Shown here piece by piece: positions 41,701-52,324 of a DNA stretch of 64,000 bases. The notes under the pieces are model-generated. The model was not told where the DNA came from and did no database searches. It was given only the letters and a program-made list of their open reading frames with translations. The position numbers were made by a program, and so were the translations under genes. Positions within the stretch are counted from its first letter, which is position 1; each line of letters opens with the position of its first letter. Source of the DNA: Anthoceros angustus (Eukaryota; Streptophyta; Anthocerotopsida; Anthocerotales; Anthocerotaceae); contig MU008158.1 in the NCBI GenBank assembly GCA_010909165.1, positions 645,478 to 709,477 on the forward strand, given 5' to 3'.

Positions 41701-42163
41701 GAGTCACATGACAACATGTAGATCGACGTTTTAGACGCCATAAGCTGGCGGTGCTAGTGTAGACTTCACGTGATGTGCGAGGAGCGTATAGGACACCTTG
41801 ATTTCAAGCTGCTAACTTTGTTGAAGCCAGCCACCTTGCTAACCCATACGTTAGGGGAGTAGCATGCAAGCATGCTAAGAAGACAAATAAGCACTATAGA
41901 TTTGATGCACCAATTCATTGTCCCTCACCTCCTCTGGCGTTCAATAGGTGGGAAAGTAGAAACCAGAAAATAGCAAGTAGGATTCAACAGCAGTAGCCTC
42001 TTGACGGACCTGTTGCAGATAGATTGCCTAACCTTGCTAATGCTCTTTGATTTGCTGCTCTAATCGCATGCTCTTCAAGTCCTAGATAACAGACCAATAA
42101 AGGTCAGCCATTTTAGCATCTTAGTGTTCTAGGAGTAGCTAACCTAGAACACAAAAGAGGAAA
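41701..42163 (+). other. Leader of copia-2, with hairpin
   Basis: No gene is seen. A perfect 10-bp inverted repeat GTGTTCTAGG (42124-42133) / CCTAGAACAC (42143-42152) with a 9-base loop lies 11 bp before the gag ATG. No LTR or tRNA-Met-type PBS was found, so the 5' LTR is missing or unrecognised. Confidence 0.5.
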
Positions 42164-42412
42164 ATGGCTGATCCCTCATCCAGCCATGGTGGGGAAGGGT
42201 TTAAAGAAAAGGACAGGTTTGGTGGTCAGGATTATGATATTTGGGTAATCCGCATGAGAGGAGCTTTGCAGAATAGAAAACTCTGGAAGCTTGCTAACGG
42301 GGATGATGAATACCTAGCAACCACATCCACACCCTTACCTTCTGAAAATAAAAAGCAGGACGAATGGGAAGCTAGAGACGAAGCTGCCATGTTCCTCAAT
42401 TCAAGACCTTGA
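42164..42412 (+). pseudogene. Copia-2 gag N-terminus (truncated)
   Basis: MADPSSSHGGEGFKEKDRFG leads to YDIWVIRMRGALQNRKLW, the copia gag entry block (F.G.NY..W...m...L....LW). The frame stops at 42412 because the deletion joined it out of frame to integrase. Confidence 0.8.
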
Positions 42413-43092
42413 GATCAGATAATGGGGGAGAATTTACTTCTAAGGAATTTCAGGCTTACTGTTTAGCTGAAGGCATTGGTCGCCAGCTTACAGTGGTCTA
42501 CACTCCCCAACAGAACGGAGTAGCTGAGCGGCTGAACCTAACCTTGCAGGAAATGACCTCTTCCTTGCTCCATCACGCTCAGCTTCCCTTGCCATATTGG
42601 GCAGAAGCCATCATGACTTTGACATATCTCAAGAATAGGTTGCCTACCACTTCAGTTGTGGGCTTAACTCCCTACGAAGCCTTTACAGGTCGCAAGCCAT
42701 CAGTCCTTCACCTGCGTACTTTTGGCTGTGTGGCGTATGCCTTTATACCTAAGGAAAAGAGGAAGAAGCTATCGGATAAGGCTAGAAAGCTCCTCATGAT
42801 AGGGTATACAGAAGGAATCAAAGCCTATAAGCTGTATGATGTCCCTAAAAACAAGATAGTGTATGCCAGGAGTGTCACCTTTGATGAAAGCCGCACTTGG
42901 GCATCAATGGAGGTATTGAGAATCACATTCTCAATCCGGATAATGACAACAGGCTTCTCTGACTCACATTTTGACCAAACTGATCATGGGACTCAGGCTG
43001 TCCACCATGAGGATGTTGCTCCTGCAGGTGGGGATGATCCAAAGAGTTTTGAGTTAGTCGATGAGGACAAAGGCCGCGAACTGATCATGTAA
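42409..43092 (+). pseudogene. Copia-2 integrase (C-terminal half)
   Basis: The open frame begins inside the core with LRSDNGGEFTSKEFQ (second Asp), then TPQQNGVAERLNLTLQEM with the catalytic Glu, YWAEAIMTLTYLKNRLPT, LRTFGCVAYAFIPKEKR and KARKLLMIGYTEG. The zinc-binding domain and first Asp are deleted, so it cannot integrate by itself. Confidence 0.88.
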
Positions 43093-43417
43093 TCGAGCCT
43101 AAAGAACCAAATCAAAAGCAGGCACGGATTACGTGGGCAACCTCCTCGTATGAATATCCAGATGAAAACCCGAGCATGAACAAAATCTTTGAAAATGACG
43201 GAATCGGATGATGCTCCTAACCCTTGACACGCCCAACAAGAACTTACGCTAAGAACCACCTAGGCGATGTCAGTCTGCGTCACGCAACCTCCAGTTATTA
43301 TATTGCCTTAGACTTTAGAGTCCCTTCTTCAGATGTGGAGATCAATGCTGCCACGTCTCTGGACCCTATAGAACCACAGTCCTATCAGGAGGCGTTGAGC
43401 AGACCTGACCACAAAGA

Positions 43418-44442
43418 ATGGAAAAAGCCATCCAGTCAGAGTATGACTCACTAATAGAAAATGGCACTTGGGAGCTTGCAGAGTTACCACCTGGTCGAAA
43501 GTTGGTTTCTTGTAAATGGGTCTTCAAGCTGAAAGTAAAAGCTGATGGTACCTTCGACAGGTACAAGGCTCGCTTGGTAGCTAGAGGTTTTTCACAAGTT
43601 CCTGGACTGGACTACCTCGAAACCTTCGCTCCAGTTGTAAAGCTTGCCACCCTCAGGACCATCCTTGCAATATCCACACATTTCGATTATGAGCTGCAAA
43701 TGTATGATGTCAAGACAGCATTCCTTCACGGAAAGTTGGACACAGAAATATACATGCAGCAGCCACCTGGATATGAGGTTAAGGGAAAGGAAAACTATGC
43801 TCTCATGCTGATCAAATGCTTATACGGCCTAAAGCAATCGGCAATGAAGTGGAACGCAGCTCTAGACACAGAACTGTTAGAGTTAGGTTTCGTAAAAAGC
43901 CAGGCTGACAGCAGTTTATACGTCTACAAGAAGGGAGATGTAATCTGCTATTTGGCAGTGTATGTGGACGATCTTATATTGTCCAGTAACACCAAGCCTT
44001 CATCACTAGCATTACAGATATGCTGGTAGTTAAGTTCAAGATGTCTAGCCTCGGCCCTCTACAAAGCTGTCTTGGGATACATATTCAGAGGAATAGGCAA
44101 ACAAGAGTAATGACTCTGACCCAACCACGTTACCTTCTAGAGAGCGCAGAACAACTTGGCCTTAAAGATGCGAAACCTTCATCAACGCCTATGCCAACAG
44201 GACAGAAGCTTAGTAAGCTTATGTCACCTTCAACTAAGGAAGAAAAGGAACAAATGATAGGGGTTCCTTACAGGCAGGGCGTTGGCAAGCTGATTTATGC
44301 AAGTAACACTACAAGGTTGGAAGTAGCCTATACTACAAGCGTGCTATCCCAGTTCTTAGAGAACCCAGGCCCTGAGCACTGGACAAGCCTAAAGAGGGCA
44401 TTTAGATACCTGAAGGGCACAGCGCAGTTGGGAATTAGCTAG
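43418..44442 (+). pseudogene. Copia-2 reverse transcriptase
   Basis: A 203-codon frame carries ENGTWELAELPPGRK, CKWVFKLKVKADGTFDRYKA, FLHGKLDTEIYMQQPPGYE, KCLYGLKQSAMKWN and the catalytic YVDD at 43961-43972. A frameshift near 44010 leads to the second frame (44020-44442) with FKMSSLGPLQSCLGIHI and FRYLKGTAQLGI. Only one frame break in about 1 kb suggests recent activity of the family. Confidence 0.9.
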
Positions 44443-44965
44443 CGATACATAAAAGGAAGACCTTTAGACCTTGAGGTGTTTACGGACTCTGACTATGCTG
44501 GAGACGTGGATAGCAGGAAATCAGTCTCTGGGTATGTGATATCTGTTGCTGGAGGACCGGTATGCTGGTCGAGTAAAAAGTAGCCTACGGTTGCCCTATC
44601 CTCTACCAAAGCTGAATACAGGGTTCTTACAGCAGCTGCAAAAGAGATAGTCTGGTGTAAGTTGCTATTTAAGGAGCTCGGAATTCCTATACCTACTTGC
44701 ATGCACAACTATCCACACAGACAACCAAGGTTCAATGGCGCTAGCGAAAAATCTAGTCTTCCATGCACGCACAAAACACGTAGAGGTTGAATATCACTAC
44801 ATCAGGGGGCTGATAGCAGAAGGAAAAATTGAACTGCAATATGTGCCTACACAGGATAACCCAGCAGACATATTAACCAAAGCTTTGAGCAGAGATGCTC
44901 ATCAAAGACACATGCAAAGTCTGGGGATGGGAGAGTCGGAAACTCTCCTGTCCAAGTCACAGTGA
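44443..44965 (+). pseudogene. Copia-2 RNase H
   Basis: FTDSDYAGDVDSRKSVSGYV (about 44480) holds the first catalytic Asp, ALSSTKAEY the Glu, and a DNQGSMALAKN-like block the next Asp. FHARTKHVEVEYHYIRGLI and QDNPADILTKALSRDAHQRH close the polyprotein at 44965. Two in-frame stops (after SWSSKK and after GIS) and one frameshift are present. Confidence 0.88.
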
Positions 44966-44974
44966 TCAGCAGTT

Positions 44975-45826
44975 CTAATATCCAGAGTCAAAGCCGTAAT
45001 CTGAAGAGTAACCGAAGTCTATTGACTCTCCAGAACGCAGTGACTTAGATTCGGACTCCTCATCCTCATAGGAGTTGTGATCATAAGTGTGTACAGAAGA
45101 GAAACTCTCATCTGTCTTGGGAGAGTTTCGACTTCGTCGCTCCTCGTAGGAAATTCGCTCCTCAGTCTCTAGGTCAGCCTCCTCTTCAATTCTTTTGGTA
45201 GACCTTGTACAGGAACAATGGGAGCATATGTGAGGATTACCACAAGCTGAAAATAGCAGCGACAACAGAAAAGGAAAGGGCTGTAAATGCTTACTATAGG
45301 TACTAATAACGTGGCCTGGAGGAGCTCCATAGATTTGGACGTCAATCCTCTTCATGGTGAACACGTTGCAACCAAGCCACACTTTGTACCACACAGGGGA
45401 GCGTGGATGTTTAACAGTCCCGCAACTGGCAATCCTCGTTTCACTGTCCTTGTCGGAGGGCCTAGGAAATATCACAGGTGGAGCAGGGTGAGTCTCGTCG
45501 TCAGAATATGCAAAGTGAGGTTCCTTCTGCTTGATGGTAGCCGCCTTTGCTACAGTCTTGGCTGCTGGTGGGCAGGAAGGGCCACCCATTTCTTGTTTCT
45601 CCTTGAGGGCAGCTCCTTTAGTATGACGGCGCTGCTCCAAGAAAGCTTTGGTGGTGCCCCTAGGTCTCCCTACTTCTCACTTCACACCTTCTGCAGCAAC
45701 TGACGTAGAGGCTCCTGGTGTGGTAGTTGTCCTAGCACCTGGTGCACTAGCTGCAAATCTTCCTTTGGAATCACGCTGCTGCAGTCGCTTAGGACAAGGC
45801 TCGTAGTCGGAGTCTGAGGAAGCCAT
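44975..45826 (-). CDS. Antisense ORF downstream of copia-2 pol, unknown function
   Basis: From a minus-strand ATG at about 45826 (MASSDSDYEPCPKRL) the frame runs with one break near 45665 to 44975. Features: DSKGRFAASAPGARTTT, a central block PRSPVWYKVWLGCNVFT, and an acidic C-terminus (SYEDEESESKS...SIDFGYSSDYGFDSGY). A 48-bp in-frame segment (about 45245-45292) begins GTAAGC and ends CTATTTTCAG, a possible mini-intron. The ORF sits between RNase H and the presumed 3' end of copia-2, and reads toward pol. Antisense extra ORFs are known in some plant LTR elements. No homolog is recognised. Confidence 0.55.
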
Positions 45827-46346
45827 GGCAGCGTCGAGATGAACAACTCGTTGCAGGAGCAGCTCAGTGAGTGAGAGCGTAATGAAATATGCCAGCGTTA
45901 TAAGGAAACGCGCACCTTATCTCTGTCGGCTTCATTTTGGCAGAAAGCATCTTTTACAGACTTGGCAGGAAGTCGGGCGTAACCGAGTACAGGAGTTGTT
46001 GGCTATGGAGCTCTAGGAGTGAAAACACTCAGTTGAACCACAGTCCCATGGGTAGTCTGCAATGGACCGGAGACTGTACAAGAAATCATCACCAACAAGT
46101 GGGAGTAAAGGAATATCTGTGTTGGATAGATGATTAGGGTTCAGGGGTTTAGTTAAGTTATAGCTACATACCTTTTCATTAGGGTTGCTTCGTTTGGTTA
46201 GGTCACGACGATTCATAAGTCAAGTTAAGTTGTCTTTTCATATTTTAAGTAGTGTACATGTTTATGTATGTTCTTGATACACAATGTAATTATCAATATG
46301 ATTAATTGATCTGCATTTGCCTGAATTTCGTAATTCTCTACCGTCC
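45827..46346. other. Presumed 3' end of copia-2 or upstream region of the antisense ORF
   Basis: No coding support. AT-rich from 46120 to 46340 with ATATTTTAAG and TTTATGTATG words. It ends at about 46346, where the MGPKK gag (minus) begins. Confidence 0.4.
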
Positions 46347-47310
46347 CGCAGAGACCCCAGAGCATTCCGTCCATGACGGTTGCCAGGACCCGCCATGTCT
46401 CTTCCACGGCCATAGCTGGCGAGGCGCCCAAGAAGTCCGTCGTGGGTGCGGGTATTTCCCGGTCCGCTAAGGACCGCCAGACTGCGGTCCGGAGTGAGTC
46501 CGGACTTAGCTCTTCGGACCTAATCAGGACCCTCAGGTCCTGGGTGCCCAGGTCCGGCCCTTCCACCTCCTTGGCCCGCTTGGCCGCCAACTCCTTCTCC
46601 GCTCGCCTTCGTTTTGGGCTTGGTGGCGGCGGGGGAATGGGCAGCGTTGTGAGACCCGGGCTCCGGATGTTTGCTGCGGATGTCCCCTGCCCCTTGGCGC
46701 GTCCTCAGCTCTCCCTTCTGCCTCCTCGCCTCCGCACTCCGGTAGGTAGGGGCAAGGTACCGTGCGCTCCTTGGCGCTTCATCAGTTAGGAGCCACCTTA
46801 GCCTCTTGACGCCCGTCCGGCGTAGCTCAGCTCTTTGGGGCTGTGGCGGTTCTTTGGTACGTAGGTGTTGTGCTCCTTCAGTAGGTGCTCCATCCGGCGC
46901 GGGCAACTCCACCTCCGAAACCAGAAGGAGGGAGGCAGGGATATCCTCCCATACCTCTCGGGGCGGCGAGGGGGTCCGTTCCAGCCGGATGGAGTCCGGA
47001 ATCCCTTCCCAATCATCTTCCTCCCGGGCTCGTTTGGCCTTAGGAGGCCGGGCCTCCGCCTCTGGCGCCTTCGCCCCTTCCCGCTCTGCTTCCGGCAGGG
47101 CCGCCAACCCTTTCCGGAGCGCCCGCTCCTCTTCTCCCTCCTTCAGGAGGTTGAGGTGTCCCCACACATGGATGAGGAAAGGGGACAGTGCTGACGGAGG
47201 CGGCTTCTCGCTCCGTAGCTTCCTGGCCTCCTGACTGATCCGGGCGAGGATGATACACCCCCAGTCGGCCCGTTTGCCCCGCTGTAGGGCGTGCAGGAAC
47301 ACCGCTGTTC
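46347..47310 (-). pseudogene. MGPKK-family gag protein, minus-strand copy, distal part
   Basis: A 260-codon open frame (47302-46520) carries QRGKRADWGCIILARISQEA, HVWGHLNLLKEGEEERAL, EEDDWEGIPDSIRLERTPSP, REVWEDIPAS, LRRTGVKRLRWLLTDEAPRS, then GDIRSKHPEPGSHNAAHSPA. It is the best preserved stretch of the family and is the uninterrupted reference for the copia-1 insertion point (near 46770). A frameshift near 46520 continues it to the LSGPGN/RD block at 46450, and homology ends at about 46347. Confidence 0.72.
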
Positions 47311-47414
47311 TCGAATGTCTTGTTTCAAAAATTCATGTCGTGGCTGACGGTGATAGCCTCACATGATTCGAGCGACTAGTTATCCAACAAGCAGTGTCAT
47401 CAGTTGTAGTAACC

Positions 47415-48015
47415 ATGTCTAGGCAGTCCACATCCGACATCAACCTCTTCAGGTGTTAGCTTTACCTCAGACCTGAAGGAGAAGGACCGATTCAACGGGA
47501 CTAAATACCCCGTGTGGAAGGTCCGCATGAAATCAACTCTGGTGGCCAGAGGGGTATGGAAGGTGGTAGATGGGACTCTCTTGAAGCCAGATCCGACTGC
47601 TAATCCAGCCCCGACAGCTACAAAAATAGAAAAATGGGATCAGTTGAATTCAATTGCAGTTGCCTTACTAATTGGGGGTTTAGATGAGGTTCTCGTACCT
47701 GATGTGGAGTACCATACCGCTGGGAAGGGTATATGGGACCAACTTGCAGCAACCTATGGCGTACAGAATATGCATACTTTGTGTGCAATACGCATGGAGT
47801 TTTACAGCCTGCGCTTACGAGAGGGGGACAGGGTCGCTCCTCACGTTACGAGGTTTCGTCAACTGCGAGCCCAGTTAACTGCCTTTGGTTCCAAGATGGA
47901 TGAAGTTGAGGCAGCAGCCCAACTACTCACATCACTGCCTCCGTCTTTTCAGACCTTCATTAGCAGCTTCAATGGTCCTATACGCCAACCCCGTCGGTGT
48001 GCTCCCCTCATGTGA
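47415..48015 (+). pseudogene. Copia-3 gag
   Basis: After a start at 47415 (MSRQSTSDINL) and one frameshift the frame reads LKEKDRFNGTKYPVWKVRMK, GVWKVVDGTLLKPDP, AVALLIGGLDEVLVPDVEY, GKGIWDQLAATYG, and LTSLPPSFQTFISSFNGPI. This is a nearly complete UBN2-type copia gag. It breaks at 48015 before the zinc knuckle, which is not recognisable. Confidence 0.85.
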
Positions 48016-49700
48016 TTGAAGATGTTATAGGAGCCTGTTTCGGGAAGAACAAGGGCGTCTAAATTCATCGAGGACACAGTCAAAGGGGATAAGGTTAAGT
48101 GCTAGATTCAGAACACGCGGGTTAGGAAGAGCACACTGGAGGTCGTTTAGACTCCAACTCAGTTCTTCCATACCCAAGCGGACGAGGCAATTGGTGTGGG
48201 CTTGCGGACCTTTGGGGCTCGTGATTCTTGGGAAAGAAGGCCGGTGAGCCACGGAAGGTCCGACACAAGCGGTCGGCCCATGTCGTTGTTAAGGAAAAGG
48301 AGAAAGCTCGAAAGGGACCGTGAAGATCCTTACCGTTTGTCTCACAAGCTCGTTGCGATCTTTGATTCTTGGTACCTTGATTCAGGGCTACCACTCACAT
48401 CTACGCAATGATAAAGCACATTTTCTAACAGAACATGTCATATGAAAGACAAGGTTTTGTTAGGAGATGAGCGGAGTGACACAAGCTTCTGAGTTGAGGG
48501 TTCGGAACTGTACTTCCTACTCACCGATGGGTTGACCTTCTACATGCATGATGTCCTCTTTGTAGGATATGGCCAAGAACCTCCTCTCGTTGAGCAGGCG
48601 ATGCAAACTCGTGTTTATGGGATGCGAGTCGATAGTGAGGCTGCGCTTCTACAAGATAGACCATCCTACGGTGCTCATTCGGTGTTACGGAACCACGATC
48701 TGTCTGGTGACTATTGTGTGTTCGGTCACATTGCCTATTCCAGTGGGGTTTCCCTAACTCCGGCTAGCATCCTTGTGGCATGCACGTTTAGGCCATGCCA
48801 GTACAAGCTAATAGATATGTCCAAGCGATTACGCCATAGGAGCCACTCCCACCTTGCTTTTAAGGATCTACATCTGAGTCTTGCATCCTAGCTAGCGGAG
48901 GAGCTCCCATTTCCAAAGCACGCCCATAGAGCAAGCCCTTCTTTGGAGTTAGTCCATCTTGACATCTCTGGAAAAATTAATGAGCCCTCTCGGGGTGCTC
49001 AATATTATTTAACTATCACAATGACTTGATGAGATACTCTGGACATATCCGATGCATCTTAAGAGTGATACCCTTGATTTCTTAGGAATGGTTACTGTAG
49101 TGCGGCGATCTGGCTGCCTCCTCAAGTTACATACGGAACAGAGTTTGTCAACCATGCCTTTGATGATTTTCTCCGGGGAGCATGGCATTCGGTGTGGTGA
49201 TGTCACCCAGCAAGCATGGGGTTCTTTGTAAAATCGGACCCTACTTTCTATGACACGTAGTATGCTTTTGTGGGGTGGCTTACCACAGAATTTTGGGTGA
49301 GCGGTTGTGGCCACATATATCTTGAGCAGTGCTTACAAGCTGTGCTGGCCAAACCCCTTGAAGTCTTTTGGCGTCGTAGGCCAGCATCCTTCACCTTCGT
49401 GTTTTGGGTCCAGGCCTATGCTTACATTCCTGCGGAGGCAAGAAGCTTGACAACCAACCCTGCATTTTGTCGGCTATAGTGGCCAAAGCTTATAAGCTTT
49501 TCGACCCTCATCAGTGTCACCCTTGCCGCAGCGTCACTTTTGGAGCCATCCCGGTTCTTTGCCGTCGCCCTCTTGAGGAGGCTGCCATCCCTCCGGACGA
49601 TCTTGACGTATCCATTATCCTCAAGATGATCGAGCCTGGTGGCCCGTTATACCCCACATCGTTGTAGTTCCCGAGTGCCCGATTGAACCGGCCAGCGGGC
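48016..49700 (+). pseudogene. Copia-3 protease and integrase remnants
   Basis: FDSWYLDSG at about 48361-48390 marks the protease active site (D-S-G present). HDVLFVGYGQ/AKNLLSLSR at 48550-48600 is the end of the protease region. YGTEFVNHAFDDFLRG (about 49130-49175) is the second-Asp region of integrase without its SDN. FWVQAYAYIPAEARS and AYKLFDPHQ at 49400-49520 are the C-terminal part. The rest is too decayed to read. Confidence 0.7.
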
Positions 49701-49756
49701 CTCGCACGAGAGAGATCAGATAATGAACTCAATCATCGCATGTCATTGAACAGGCG

Positions 49757-50640
49757 GTGATAACTGGTGGATATGAGAGGGCGGCGAGTGCTTGCGGAAC
49801 TGAACCCGAACGAGCTCCGGCGCTCCACAAGGCGCCGTCCACCGACGGTGGCGGGAACCACGATATGAGTCCGTCGGGCGATCCCTTGGAGCCACTGTGG
49901 ATACCCATTGAGAGCGCCTCGCCTCACAAGGAGGCCATAGCGGCGGTCGATGGGCTCAATGGAAAGCTGTTGAGGGCAGTACCGATCTCTTATCAGAATA
50001 AGACTTGGGTGCTTCTTGACCACCGAGGGGAGAAACCCATATCCTGTAAGTGGGTTTTTAAACTGAAGCTCAATGCGAAAGGTGAGATTGCCCGCTACAA
50101 GGCAAGGCTCGTGGCAAGGGGCTTCACACAGGTGGAGGGCTTAGACTATCAGGAGACCTTCTCACCTGTCGTCCGCGCACAGTCCATTAGGATCCTACTA
50201 GCACTGGCTGCTGAACTTGACCTGGATCTGGAGCAAATGGATGTGTGTACAGCTTTTCTGTATGGTGCCCTAGATGAGGAACTTTACATGATGCAACCTA
50301 AAGGATACGAAGACAAGCGTCATCCAATGAAAGTTCTAAAGCTCCTCAAGTGTATCTATGGGCTCAAACAAAGTGGAAGAGTCTGGTACATAACAATGCA
50401 TTTGTACCTCCTTAGTATCAACTTCACACAGTGTAGCGATTCCAACGTTTATCGCCTTAGTCGAGGCAGTTCGTTGTCTTTTGGCCTTGTATGTGGATGA
50501 CGTAATCCTCGCAACCAACGACCAACCGTTATTAGCCGAGGTCAAGACTATGCTTAGCACACGTTTTGATATGAAGGACATCGGTGAACTCGAGTTACAT
50601 TTGGGAATCGAGATCACGAGGTTAGGCAAGAAGGGCTGCT
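49757..50640 (+). pseudogene. Copia-3 reverse transcriptase
   Basis: A 247-codon frame includes YQNKTWVLLDHRGEKPISCK, WVFKLKLNAKGEIARYKARL, VARGFTQVEGLDYQETFSPV, MDVCTAFLYGALDEELYMMQ and LKCIYGLKQSGRVWY. The catalytic YVDD at 50490-50501 lies one frame away after an indel near 50465. FDMKDIGELELHLGIEI follows to 50625. Confidence 0.9.
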
Positions 50641-51360
50641 AATCATACACCGGCACAAGTACATAGGAGATATCCTCCGTAAGTTCAAGATGGATCAAGC
50701 TAGACCGGCAACAACACCCTTCGCTACGGTGATAAACACGATGAACAATGCCCACGGTCAAGCGAGACATGATGGAAATGAAGGACATCCCTTACAGGCA
50801 TCTTGTAGGAAGTCTTATTTTGCCAATTGGGAGACCGGACATCGATTATCTTTGTAAGCCTTGTTTCGATTCCTTGACGACTGGCAAAGCCCTTGGCGAT
50901 TAAAAGTTTTCGTTAAGGGCTGAACAACAAGTTTATTCTACAAAGTTCGAGGCAAGGTAAGTTAACCTTGGAGGGTACGGATGGCCCATTGGGCATCGGA
51001 TTTTCGGAAAAGCCTCTCCACCTCTTGCTTCATGTCTTCATGATGGTGGCTGGTCATGTAAAGCGATCGTCCATCGCTTTATCTTCTCTGAGGTGAGTAT
51101 AAGTCACTCACGGATGCCTCTAAGGAAGCCGAATGGGAGCAGCGGTTTTCAAAGACCTCGACCAAGAGGCGGTGCCTTACACTTTGTGACAACATGTCGG
51201 TGCTTGGTGGCTAACCCTAGGTTCCATGCACGAACAAAGCACATAGAAATCCAACATCACTATGTGAGATGTAGTGGAAAGAGGGGTTGTAAAGTTGACT
51301 ATACTAGCAGCGAGAATGTGGGTGATATCCTCACCAAAACTGCCCAAGTATAAGCACTAT
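50641..51360 (+). pseudogene. Copia-3 connection and RNase H remnants
   Basis: HKYIGDILRKFKMDQARPAT (about 50650-50710) is followed by strongly decayed sequence. At 51200-51353 the C-terminal block NPRFHARTKHIEIQHHYVR...NVGDILTKTAQV is clear. Confidence 0.75.
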
Positions 51361-51401
51361 AAACACCTAGCAGCCTAGGGCTGGAATTACTCTGCCTACT
51401 T

Positions 51402-52045
51402 TCATGACACGAGTTGAGTACTTATCTGGAAGGTGGGGGTGGGAACCCGAAGGTTCCCGGTGTTGTATTGGTGTAGGCGCGTCTTTTTTGCACTTAGGAC
51501 TACACAACACCACGTCGGAGGGAGTCTTAGCCAGGGCAGTGAACACATGTAGGGACAGTCCAAGGTTCGGATGAAGCTCACAGAACTAATCGCCTTGTCT
51601 TGCTCCGTGCTCACGGCGGGTTTTGTATCCTGCTCCTCTTTGCTGGTGGTAATGGCACACTCTAGCTGAGTGGTCTCGGCTAGCTATCACTGCCCAGCCC
51701 CTCGGCCTAGCGGCAAGGATGGCGCGTGACTTTGAGCGATACTCGAGCGCTGTGCTCGAGCCTTCTCCGCTACCTCGAGCCTTTGCCGTTGGGTATGGTG
51801 TCACGCAGGAGGTCATTCACCCTGTTCACTAGTTCGCGAGGCGGGACTCCCATGACTTCGCGCCTGGTTGCTGACCATGTTTCTTTTCTCTCTTCCTCTT
51901 TTCGTGCTGCACCTCTAGCTCGTAGATCGTGCCCCCGCGTGTCTTCATCACCGTCGGCTGTAGAGCGGCTGGGGGGTGCGCAAGAAGGAGAGGCCATCGG
52001 TGGCGGTCAGTAGAGTAGGGCGTAATGAAGACTTCCATCATTGTG
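51402..52045 (-). other. Unassigned segment interrupting the 3' part of copia-3
   Basis: The composition changes after 51400. Minus-strand frames are Arg/Glu-rich (YELEVQHEKRKREKKHGQQP near 51930) and the right edge carries TAGGGCGTAATGAAGACTTC, similar to 23614-23633. Copia elements do not normally have such DNA between RNase H and the 3' LTR, so it is probably a fragment of another retrotransposon. Exact borders are uncertain. Confidence 0.4.
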
Positions 52046-52144
52046 CCTTTTGTAGTCTCTCCTCACATCGAAATGGGCGTTAGCGGGAGTTCTGGCCGTG
52101 TGAACCACGCTTATGTATTAACCTAGTAGGTGCTTTAGAGGGAG

Positions 52145-52306
52145 TGTTGAGATAAAAGCCGACCTCTGGTTAAGTAGTCTAACTAGGGTTAGGAGAAATG
52201 TGGTTAGTTGGTCAAGTATAAAAGGGCACATACACTATGTTATTTTTCGCTTTTCTATTATGTAAAGTCTGCTTTTGTTTTTACATCTCTGATTAGAAAA
52301 CCAACA
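52145..52306 (+). repeat. Copia-3 3' LTR
   Basis: It starts TGTTGAGATAAAAG and ends AAACCAACA, giving TGTTG/CAACA termini. A purine run TTTAGAGGGAG precedes it as polypurine tract, and TATAAAAG lies at 52217-52224. At 162 bp it is a short copia LTR. After 52306 the minus-strand MGPKK gag resumes. Confidence 0.78.
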
Positions 52307-52324
52307 GATTATCACCAAGGTGAT

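Larger units (their letters stand above)
42164..44965 (+). mobile_element. Ty1/copia retrotransposon copia-2 (internally deleted, otherwise well preserved)
   Basis: Gag N-terminus, integrase second half, RT and RNase H follow on the plus strand. Between 42405 and 42420 gag joins directly to the integrase IKTLRSDNGGEF-type block, so the rest of gag, the protease and the first catalytic Asp of integrase are deleted. Codons elsewhere are intact over long runs (203- and 227-codon frames), making this the least decayed retrotransposon here. No LTR pair was identified. Confidence 0.85.
47311..52306 (+). mobile_element. Ty1/copia retrotransposon copia-3, nested in the minus-strand MGPKK gag
   Basis: Plus-strand gag, integrase, RT, RNase H and a 3' LTR lie between the two halves of the minus-strand MGPKK gag (47310 and 52307). 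The plus-strand MGPKK copy at 14195-14240 is continuous across the corresponding site. The 5' LTR is reduced to at most 100 bp of unrecognised DNA. Most of pol is heavily frameshifted and a foreign segment interrupts the 3' part. Confidence 0.85.
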
